NCBI GenBank assembly: GCA_035529405.1
Contig: DATKWV010000139.1
Coordinates: 1-5,659, forward strand
DNA length: 5,659 nucleotides
Reading direction: 5' to 3'
Origin: DATKWV01 sp035529405
GTDB taxonomy: Bacteria; Planctomycetota; Phycisphaerae; Sedimentisphaerales; Anaerobacaceae
Part shown: positions 1 through 5,264 of the stretch, in pieces
How positions within the stretch are numbered: the first letter of the stretch is position 1
How the letters are laid out: each line of letters begins with the position of its first letter
Notes under the pieces: generated by a model
The model's input: only the letters and a program-made list of their open reading frames with translations
Databases searched by the model: none
Told to the model about the DNA's origin: nothing
Program-made: the position numbers and the translations under genes

Positions 1-649
1 TTTCAGCCATGTTGATATACACCTCGACGACAACGCGCAAATCGAGGTCGGCAGCGGCACAGACATGACACTCAAAAGCGATGGCACTTACGTACCCATC
101 ACCGTGGGCGCCGCCTATATGCCCACCGTTACCAACAGCCTCACCAAAAAGGTAATCACCATGCGGGTCGCTTTGGGTAATGCCGCCACGGAAATGCGCA
201 TCGATTCGCCCGGCGCAGCCTACCTTTGCACCGGCCTCGCAGGCACCGAAGAGGCCGGCTCCACCGAAGGTAAAATCACCTGCGCAGATGATGCGGACCT
301 TATTTTGTTCAGTGTCCAACTGCCGCCGCTGTTCATCGATACCGGCACACAGGCAGACCTGCAAATCGAATTCGACATTCAGGAAGTCGATGCCGGCGGT
401 ACCGCTGATGTGCTCGTCTATGAGTACGGCTCAACGTCAGCCAAACTCACCGACACCATTACCCTCACCAACGGAGCTGCCAGAAGCTGGAAGACACTTA
501 CCACCAATGCCACAGGTTTCGGCAACGACGCAGATATCAACGCCGGCGATACGCTGCTTATAAGCATATCACCCGGCGATGCAACAAGCGATTTCGACAT
601 CTGGGGCGTGCGCATTACCTATCGCGTGGGTATCGAGAACACCAACTAA
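1..649 (+). CDS. Beta-rich phage virion protein, C-terminal part (5' end outside window)
   Basis: The reading frame is open from base 2 to the TAA at 647-649, giving 215 visible residues. The ATG at 65 is therefore probably internal, and the true start lies upstream. The protein is rich in D, G, T and alternating hydrophobic residues, has few lysines, and shows no membrane segment, which suggests stacked beta strands. The last ~110 residues (from the FSVQLPPLF stretch on) end in an 'AGD-TLLISIS ... D-DIWGVRITYRVG' pattern. From memory this resembles jelly-roll or carbohydrate-binding-like modules in phage fibres and decoration proteins. Two cysteines (visible residues 76 and 94) could be close in the fold. 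It sits just before the adaptor gene, where capsid or capsid-decoration genes usually lie, so a head decoration or head fibre protein is my best inference. The terminator-like hairpin after it suggests separate, perhaps higher, expression. Its exact role is not recognised. Confidence 0.6.
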   Translation, partial: FSHVDIHLDDNAQIEVGSGTDMTLKSDGTYVPITVGAAYMPTVTNSLTKKVITMRVALGNAATEMRIDSPGAAYLCTGLAGTEEAGSTEGKITCADDADLILFSVQLPPLFIDTGTQADLQIEFDIQEVDAGGTADVLVYEYGSTSAKLTDTITLTNGAARSWKTLTTNATGFGNDADINAGDTLLISISPGDATSDFDIWGVRITYRVGIENTN

Positions 650-670
650 AAAGTTCTAACAAAACCAACA

Positions 671-699
671 GGGGCGGGTTCAAACCGCCCGCCCCTTTT
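671..699 (+). terminator. GC-rich hairpin with T run, likely terminator or attenuator
   Basis: GGGGCGGG (671-678) is perfectly complementary to CCCGCCCC (688-695). The loop is 9 bases and the stem is followed by four T (696-699). It lies in the 62-base gap between the end of the beta-rich virion gene and the adaptor gene, the only real intergenic space in the window. The strong stem favours an intrinsic terminator, but the T run is short, so partial read-through into the adaptor operon is plausible. A competing pairing, GGGCGG with CCGCCC, is also possible. I see no convincing promoter between the hairpin and the ATG at 712, which supports read-through rather than complete termination. Confidence 0.6.
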
Positions 700-711
700 G
701 CGAGAACAGAA

Positions 712-1323
712 ATGACCAAAGACGAAATAGTAACCGTTCTTAACGCCAGGCTCCAGAAAACAGAGACAACCACTACCATAGCCGAAGATATCAGGGCCGG
801 CCTCAAATATGTAAGCGAAGGCGGATTGTGGCCCTGCCTGCACCACACGGCAACAGGCACACTGACATCAGCGACACAATATATCGCCTGGCCCACCGAC
901 TACAGGGCGCTGGACGCCATAACAATCAACGACGGAACCTATGAAAGCAGGCCGCTTACCAGGTTCGACGGCGGCTTCGACCAGTGGCTTAAAAACCGCG
1001 AAGATGAAACCAGCGGCAATTACTCGACACCCACCGAAATAGCCGAACGCGCACAGAAATGGTACCTCGACCCCGTATCAGACGACAACGGCGGCTCTGA
1101 TTACACATATACCGTCCGCTTCTGGAGGTATCACCCACACCAGAGCGAAATCCTTTTCCCGGAAAGTTTCCGCGAGGCGGTCTTCGACGCCGTCATCGGC
1201 AAATACCTCATGGGCAGAAAACAGGCAAACAGCGCTGTCTTTTATCTCGCCTGCGCCGACCGCGAAATGGCCGACCTGCCGCAGGACAGCAAACTTACAA
1301 AAATTAAGTACAGGGACGTTTAG
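712..1323 (+). CDS. Phage head-tail adaptor protein
   Basis: The 203-residue product fits the adaptor (head-tail connector) proteins of short-tailed phages, which form a ring under the portal and link it to the tail nozzle. It starts with a helical part (about 1-38, with I27-R28-x-G-L-x-Y and W40). A beta part follows with the 'Y-x-x-W-P-x-D-Y-R-x-L' signature at 57-66, similar to the 'LPxDY' of this family. Next comes a strand pair, 'WYLDP' at 117-121 and 'YTVRFWRYHP' at 132-141. The C-terminal helical segment is 150-188 (FPESFREAVFDAVIGKYL onward). The length is typical of the family. The ATG at 712 has only a weak ribosome site (GAG at 702-704). The start is chosen because the preceding hairpin leaves little room for an earlier one. 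The nozzle-type gene three places downstream supports the assignment. Recognition is from family pattern, not a database search. Confidence 0.75.
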   Translation: MTKDEIVTVLNARLQKTETTTTIAEDIRAGLKYVSEGGLWPCLHHTATGTLTSATQYIAWPTDYRALDAITINDGTYESRPLTRFDGGFDQWLKNREDETSGNYSTPTEIAERAQKWYLDPVSDDNGGSDYTYTVRFWRYHPHQSEILFPESFREAVFDAVIGKYLMGRKQANSAVFYLACADREMADLPQDSKLTKIKYRDV

Positions 1324-1333
1324 GAGCGTACAG

Positions 1334-1585
1334 ATGCTCGTTATAGCAAAAACAAAAACAGGGTTTCTCGTCAAAGCCAGCGAAGAAGAACTGCGACAAA
1401 TAGCCGGCATAGACCAGGCCGTGCCTATAAGCGGCGACTACGCCGAAGGGAAAACTATCCACGTCGCACCCATCTGGGAGAAACTCAAAACATTCAAGGA
1501 CAGCGAGGCACTCGAACAGGCAAAGACAAAACTAAGAAAGGTCGCAGACGATATCGAGGCCCTGCAAAATACAATGAAAGGTTAA
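1334..1585 (+). CDS. Small phage protein of unknown function
   Basis: This 83-residue protein is not recognised. An AGGAG ribosome site (1322-1326) overlaps the adaptor stop codon and stands 7 bases before the ATG, so the start is well supported. Residues 1-15 and 30-46 look like short beta strands. The first reads as a regulator-like 'LVIAKTKTGFLVKAS' hairpin and is followed by a short helix with acidic residues (EEEL). Residues 47-81 are strongly helical and charged with heptad-like spacing (L51, F54, L60, A63, L67, V70, I74, L77), suggesting a coiled coil and oligomerisation. There is no signal peptide, membrane segment or cysteine. Its place between adaptor and fibre genes suggests a neck-assembly factor or minor virion part, but that is inference only. 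Confidence 0.7.
   Translation: MLVIAKTKTGFLVKASEEELRQIAGIDQAVPISGDYAEGKTIHVAPIWEKLKTFKDSEALEQAKTKLRKVADDIEALQNTMKG
1576..1581 (+). promoter_or_regulatory. Shine-Dalgarno site fixing the fibre gene start
   Basis: GAAAGG lies 9 bases before the ATG at 1591, inside the end of the preceding small gene. It matters because it supports a start that includes the unusual hydrophobic N-terminus. The next in-frame ATG (residue 49) would remove that segment. Confidence 0.5.
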
Positions 1586-1590
1586 TAAAT

Positions 1591-2508
1591 ATGAAGACCA
1601 AACACATCGTCATAATAGCGTTTTTGTCGGCCATTATCGGCTCAATTGTCGGGCCTGTGTTCTGGGCATTTACCTATACTTATGATATTACAACACCGGC
1701 CGGGACAGACAGCCCAACACTGGCTGATGACCGGATGCGCGAAACCAAGGCCGCTGCACAGGAACGCCTGAACGTTGACCATTACTTTGCGCTGACAGGA
1801 AACGAGGTCAGCGATGCCGCAACCGGCCAGCACAGGCAAATTGAGTTCTACGACCCTATAACCAAACCCATGAATGCCGCTAACAAGGGCTGGGTCTATA
1901 CTAAGGATTCTGCTTCGTCAAAGGTGGAACTGCACTGGCTCGATGAGGACGGCAACGAAAAACAGGTCACAACCGCCGGGGCGCTTAATATCGTATCGGC
2001 GGAACTTTTAGGTAAACTTGACAACGATACCTACTTCACCGCAGTCGATGCCGCAGGTACCGGGACCGTCGATTTAATCAAGGCAAATGCCAGCGATGAG
2101 GTCGAGATATTCCACGAAACGGCACACCCCGCACAACTAAGCAGCAGCGATGCCCCCGTTTCCGATGCAGACATCGCTAATAAAAAATATGTCGATGACC
2201 AGATAGATGCGACAGTGGGTTCAGGAACAGCCGACCCGCTGGCTTATGGGGGTGAACAAAGTATCACTTTCCCCAACCTCTTTATTTTGAAACGTGGTCT
2301 TTCTGGTTCCGTAGGTGGGAATACCTCCAAGAGTATCGTATTTGATGATTCCTTTGCTGCGATACAGAACATTTATTTACAAATTGAGGACAATTTATTA
2401 AGCGATGACAAGGTTTATATTACAACAAAATCAAAAACAGGATTTACTTTTTATCACTACGGGTCAAACACATTGTCTAACGTTCATTGGTTTGCGATAG
2501 GTTATTAA
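1591..2508 (+). CDS. Tail-fibre-like protein with N-terminal membrane-type helix
   Basis: This 305-residue protein reads as a mosaic phage fibre. Residues 2-5 are basic (KTKH), and 6-27 form an uninterrupted hydrophobic helix with S13, G17 and G21 spaced four apart. No good signal-peptidase site follows, so it looks like an anchor rather than a cleaved signal. Residues 44-66 carry the helical 'R-M-R-E-T-K-x-A-x-x-E-R-L-x-x-D-H-Y-F' attachment pattern. Residues 100-130 hold the fibre motif 'G-W-V-Y-T-K-D ... V-E-L-H-W-L-D-E-D-G-N-E-K-Q-V-T'. Residues 196-205 have 'ANKKYVDDQI', common in phage fibres. The tip, about 219-305, ends in 'HWFAIGY', as in gp53-like or H-type-lectin-like receptor-binding tips. 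The tip DNA is far more AT-rich than its surroundings. Gene position between adaptor and nozzle suits a fibre fixed at that junction. The fibre call is fairly sure; the role of the anchor is unknown. Confidence 0.75.
   Translation: MKTKHIVIIAFLSAIIGSIVGPVFWAFTYTYDITTPAGTDSPTLADDRMRETKAAAQERLNVDHYFALTGNEVSDAATGQHRQIEFYDPITKPMNAANKGWVYTKDSASSKVELHWLDEDGNEKQVTTAGALNIVSAELLGKLDNDTYFTAVDAAGTGTVDLIKANASDEVEIFHETAHPAQLSSSDAPVSDADIANKKYVDDQIDATVGSGTADPLAYGGEQSITFPNLFILKRGLSGSVGGNTSKSIVFDDSFAAIQNIYLQIEDNLLSDDKVYITTKSKTGFTFYHYGSNTLSNVHWFAIGY
2281..2508 (+). other. AT-rich segment encoding the fibre tip
   Basis: By hand count this segment is 77 G/C of 228 bases (34%). The same gene at 2041-2160 is 69 of 120 (57.5%), and the next gene at 2521-2700 is 107 of 180 (59%). 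The change is abrupt at about 2260-2285 on the left and exactly at the gene end on the right. It matches residues 231-305, the predicted receptor-binding tip, and fits import of a tip module by recombination. Confidence 0.75.
2499..2501 (+). promoter_or_regulatory. Weak ribosome site for the nozzle gene inside the fibre tip codons
   Basis: AGG, 7 bases before the ATG at 2509, is the only Shine-Dalgarno-like sequence. It lies in the codons for the A-I-G-Y end of the fibre. The fibre stop TAA (2506-2508) directly touches the nozzle ATG, so translation of the nozzle probably depends largely on ribosomes finishing the fibre. Confidence 0.35.
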
Positions 2509-4431
2509 ATGGCTAATCTTGCACAATTAGCGCAAATGGCGGATGCGGTAGAAGGCGAGATGATGTACGCCGGCATCTTCACACCCGATGCCGGTGTGCG
2601 GGAAGATATGCCCAGCATATCGCTGCCGGAAGCCTTCACCGCCGAAAGCGTCAACTGCCTGCTGCGGTACGGCCAGATACAGCGGATGCCAATGCGGCTA
2701 AAAGACCTCGTCGAGGCCGCCTTCACGGCAGGCACAGTAACCGTTACCAGCGGCAGCAAAACGGTAACCCTCAGCAATACAGGCTGGGCAAGCGCAGCAA
2801 CGCACCTGCCCCACTGGGCCGGAAGGGACATAACCATCACCGATTCGGGCTCAACCGCGCGGACATACGCAATCGCTTCGGTTACTTATGACGCCGCAAA
2901 CAGCATTATTACACTTGCCGAGAACTACGCAGGCGCCAGCGAAGCGGGCCTGGCCTACTCAATAGGCACAGTCGGCACCAAGGTCGGTACGCCCGATGAC
3001 AACCCCATAATCCACTACCACCGCTTCATAAGGCTGGAGGGCGGCTCGGAAATCGAGAGACTGTTCGTATTCACAAAGGCCAACGCATACCTCTGGGACA
3101 CCGTCTGGAGCGCTTTCGTGCTGAAATTCACGTGCGGCTCCGACTGCACCCTCTGGGACACCGATGAAATCAATAACCAGCTTGCGGCAACCAACGGCGT
3201 GGATAAGGTGCAGGTATGGGGGGCTACAACCAACGCCCTGTTTGCGCCGCTGTGCGATACCGGCGGACTTGAAATCGAAACCGGGGTCTTTATAACCGCA
3301 GCCAAGTACCTTGCCGAATACCAGGGCTATCTGCTGGTAGGCTATATTACACACGGCGTAAGCGGCGTGCTTGCAGAAGATATTTACTGGTGCTCTTACG
3401 GAGATGAAACCGACTGGGACACCGGCGGAACCGGGGATGCCGGCGGGGTGCGTGTATCAGGCGGAGGGGTACTCCGCGGATTCGGTAAATACGGAACAGA
3501 CCTTATAGTCGCCAAGGCAAGAAAAATGGCCCGTATGTGGCCCGTTACCTCAAGCGATGTATTCAACATAGCGGAAATCAGCCCCAAAGGCTGCATCGCA
3601 CCGCATTCGATGGTCAACGATGGTGACGGCAGGTTCTACTGGCTGGCAGATGATTATACCATCAGACGCTTCCCGGAAGGCAAGCCCGTCTCAGATGCGC
3701 TAGCCAGAACACTGCTTAACCTCAATCCGAGCCTGCAGGCCAATGTCGAGGCCACTTATATCGACACTTACGGACAGGTATGGTTCAGCGTGCCGCATAC
3801 CGGGGAGGCTGCCGGAAATAACAAAATTATCTGGTTCGATACCGCAACGGGCCGTATGGGCAGTATCGACCTTGCCGTGGCATCGTTCGGCAGATGGAAA
3901 CGGCAGACTACTTATACCTACGATACCCTCGAACAGATATTGGGCATAAGCCCCGCCGATTACGCCGACTGGGGAGAGGCTTGGGGCGAATACGATATAA
4001 GCCTGCATATAGCAGGCTTTCCGCTGGACATTGCAGCCGACTACTCGGGCTACAGCTATGACCTGCACTGCACGGGAACAGATGACGGCAACGCGTACAC
4101 AACCTACTTCGTACTCTCCACCGACCTGCTGGAAAAACTCATAGCCAAACGCTACGGCGTATCCATACGGACTTTCAAACGAATCTTCAATATGCAGTTA
4201 TACGTCCGCGGCGAGGCCGAGGGAACCGCCGCCATATACGTCAAACGCGACAACGAATCAGGCTGGCAGGCCGTCAATACCGCCGTGTCACTGGAAAGCA
4301 CCGCAGATATAGCCGTTGTCAACGTGCCCTGCGATGTCAGGGCAAGGCATTTTCTTATTAAAGTATCGGCGGCAAACGCCATAAGATTCATCGGTATTAT
4401 TTTCGGGTTTATTCAGGACGGAGACAGGTAA
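2509..4431 (+). CDS. Tail nozzle / tail stabilisation protein
   Basis: The 640-residue product matches the pattern of nozzle-type proteins of short-tailed phages (functionally like P22 gp10 or T7 gp12), which form the channel below the adaptor. The N-terminus has the usual start: 'F-T-P-D-A-G-V-R' at 24-31, L52, then R-x-P-M-R-L at 59-64. Many W/Y/G beta-propeller-like strands follow. The family hallmark is at 357-391: 'I-S-P-K-G-C-I-A-P-H-S-M-V', then 'F-Y-W-L-A-D-D' and 'F-P-E-G'. Next are 'V-W-F-S-V-P' (424-429) and 'N-N-K-I-I-W-F-D' (437-444). The C-terminal beta region 'V-R-A-R-H-F-L-I-K-V-S' (610-620) to 'G-F-I-Q-D-G-D-R' is also typical. Residues 71-153 look like an inserted beta module, making it longer than gp10. 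LWDT occurs twice (195-198, 215-218). There is no signal peptide. It touches the fibre gene upstream and overlaps the next gene by one base. Confidence 0.8.
   Translation: MANLAQLAQMADAVEGEMMYAGIFTPDAGVREDMPSISLPEAFTAESVNCLLRYGQIQRMPMRLKDLVEAAFTAGTVTVTSGSKTVTLSNTGWASAATHLPHWAGRDITITDSGSTARTYAIASVTYDAANSIITLAENYAGASEAGLAYSIGTVGTKVGTPDDNPIIHYHRFIRLEGGSEIERLFVFTKANAYLWDTVWSAFVLKFTCGSDCTLWDTDEINNQLAATNGVDKVQVWGATTNALFAPLCDTGGLEIETGVFITAAKYLAEYQGYLLVGYITHGVSGVLAEDIYWCSYGDETDWDTGGTGDAGGVRVSGGGVLRGFGKYGTDLIVAKARKMARMWPVTSSDVFNIAEISPKGCIAPHSMVNDGDGRFYWLADDYTIRRFPEGKPVSDALARTLLNLNPSLQANVEATYIDTYGQVWFSVPHTGEAAGNNKIIWFDTATGRMGSIDLAVASFGRWKRQTTYTYDTLEQILGISPADYADWGEAWGEYDISLHIAGFPLDIAADYSGYSYDLHCTGTDDGNAYTTYFVLSTDLLEKLIAKRYGVSIRTFKRIFNMQLYVRGEAEGTAAIYVKRDNESGWQAVNTAVSLESTADIAVVNVPCDVRARHFLIKVSAANAIRFIGIIFGFIQDGDR
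2719..2973 (+). other. Region encoding a beta-sandwich-like module inserted in the nozzle protein
   Basis: Residues 71-155 of the nozzle protein show a self-contained pattern: 'G-T-V-T-V-T-S-G-S-K-T-V-T-L' at 75-88, W103-A-G-R then 'I-T-I', 'A-I-A-S-V-T-Y' at 121-127, 'I-I-T-L-A-E-N-Y-A-G-A-S' at 133-144, and 'A-Y-S-I-G' at 149-153. From memory this small beta module recurs in unrelated phage structural proteins. Here it separates the N-terminal 'R-M-P-M-R-L' stretch from the 'H-R-F-I-R-L ... L-F-V-F-T' strands (171-189), which are normally close together. The edges are approximate. Confidence 0.5.
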
Positions 4432-4820
4432 TGGCCGAAATGCCCGCACAATTCGACCCTATAGATACCTCAGCGATAAAAGACCCCGCTGCCAAACGCT
4501 TCTGCGAACTGCTTCTGGCACAACTGCAGCGCAACCATAACCATACACGAAACGACATACTCTCGATGCAAATGGAGGCATCGGCCGCCTGGAACCCAGG
4601 CTCGGTCGCCAATGGGGCCGAAGAGGCAGTTGATGTCACCCTAAGAGGCGCACGGATGGGAGATTACGCCTTAGCATCGTTCAGCAGCGATGTCGCAGAC
4701 CTTGTACTCGATGCGCAGGTGACAGCGGCAAACACAGTTACCTGCGTACTGGCAAACAATACCGGCGCCGCGGTGGACTTAGGCGCAGGGACCGTACACG
4801 TGCGAGTTATGAAAAGATGA
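4431..4820 (+). CDS. Small phage structural-type protein (helix plus beta domain)
   Basis: This protein has 129 residues. The ATG shares its A with the nozzle TAA (4429-4431), and GGAG at 4420-4423 stands 7 bases before it, so the start is firm. Residues 14-50 are helical and amphipathic (AAKRFCELLLAQLQ then a His-rich NHNH, then NDILSMQMEA), a possible oligomerising stalk. Residues 54-128 form a beta domain of the type 'W-x-P-G-S-V-A ... V-D-V-T-L-R-G-A-R-M-G-D-Y-A-L-A-S-F ... V-T-A-A-N-T-V-T-C-V-L-A-N-N-T-G-A-A-V-D-L-G-A-G-T-V-x-V-R-V'. I recognise this as a recurrent small phage domain, alone or at the end of larger proteins, without a proven function. It has no signal peptide. Its tight link to the nozzle gene suggests a minor tail part or an assembly partner. 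It overlaps the next gene by four bases. Confidence 0.7.
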   Translation: MAEMPAQFDPIDTSAIKDPAAKRFCELLLAQLQRNHNHTRNDILSMQMEASAAWNPGSVANGAEEAVDVTLRGARMGDYALASFSSDVADLVLDAQVTAANTVTCVLANNTGAAVDLGAGTVHVRVMKR

Positions 4821-5263
4821 CCGAAACACAGCCATTACAGTTCATCAGGGTCTTTGAGGCCGCCGGCCTCAACCGCATACCGCGCCAACTCTTCGAGCAG
4901 GTCAAAGGAAGGAGCTGGAGCGTCGAGAGATTGTACAGGCTTGCACCCTTGTTCCTCGGCAATAACACTACTGTTTTCTGGGTGCTCGAGGACGAAAACC
5001 AAATGGTAAAAGGCGTTCTCTGGGCCGTGATTGATATTCTGTCACAGAAACTTAACGTGATTGTATTTTCCGTTGCTGAAGAATACAGAGATGCCTGCAA
5101 CGTCAAAACCGCCAGGGACTTCCTGCGGCAATATATACGCGAATTCAACGCCATAGCCCAGCAAACCAAACTCAAAGAAACCATAAACTGGGTTACGGCA
5201 GAGCCGCATATCCTCAAGGAAATAGGCGGCTGGATTCCAAAAACAATTATGATGGAGGTATGA
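4817..5263 (+). CDS. GNAT-fold-like phage protein, probably degenerate acetyltransferase
   Basis: The 148-residue protein overlaps the previous gene by ATGA (4817-4820) and has no clear ribosome site, so coupled translation is likely. The predicted order of elements matches a GNAT acyltransferase core. Helices occupy about 20-45. Three antiparallel strands follow (52-58 TVFWVLE, 64-75 VKGVLWAVIDIL, 78-87 KLNVIVFSVA), then a long helix at 95-116. A strand at 121-128 (ETINWVTA), a short helix and a last strand at 139-148 end it. The usual acetyl-CoA loop (Q/R-x-x-G-x-G/A) before the long helix is absent. In its place is 'EEYRDACNVKTARDF', with no glycine. It may be non-catalytic, like other GNAT-like proteins in short-tailed phage structural regions, or a remote member with a different ligand. 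There is no membrane segment. The fold call is by pattern only. Confidence 0.55.
   Translation: MTETQPLQFIRVFEAAGLNRIPRQLFEQVKGRSWSVERLYRLAPLFLGNNTTVFWVLEDENQMVKGVLWAVIDILSQKLNVIVFSVAEEYRDACNVKTARDFLRQYIREFNAIAQQTKLKETINWVTAEPHILKEIGGWIPKTIMMEV
5254..5258 (+). promoter_or_regulatory. Strong Shine-Dalgarno site for the cupin-like gene
   Basis: GGAGG lies within the last codons of the GNAT-like gene, 6 bases before the ATG at 5265. It is among the best ribosome sites in the window and fixes the start of a gene whose end is outside the window. Confidence 0.65.
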
Positions 5264-5264
5264 A

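Noticed and set aside
65..67. ATG at 65 as start of the first gene
   Set aside because: The same frame is open back to base 2 with protein-like beta sequence (HVDIHLDDNAQIEVGSG) and there is no ribosome site before 65, so the gene most likely begins upstream of the window.
180..563. Second + strand open frame inside the first gene
   Set aside because: The product is dominated by P, S, R and T, typical of an out-of-frame reading of GC-rich coding DNA, and the main frame is better supported.
615..896. Minus-strand open frame across the intergenic gap
   Set aside because: It antisenses two real genes and the hairpin, has no ribosome site or recognisable protein pattern, and its composition looks like a shadow of the + strand genes.
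1591..1671. Cleaved signal peptide or lipoprotein signal on the fibre-like protein
   Set aside because: There is no cysteine for a lipobox, and the residues after the hydrophobic stretch (F-W-A-F-T-Y-T-Y) do not offer small residues at the expected -3/-1 positions, so an uncleaved anchor fits better.
2959..3354. 131-codon minus-strand open frame within the nozzle gene
   Set aside because: The overlapping + strand frame carries clear family motifs; the antisense product is cysteine-rich with no recognisable domain, as expected for a shadow frame in GC-biased DNA.
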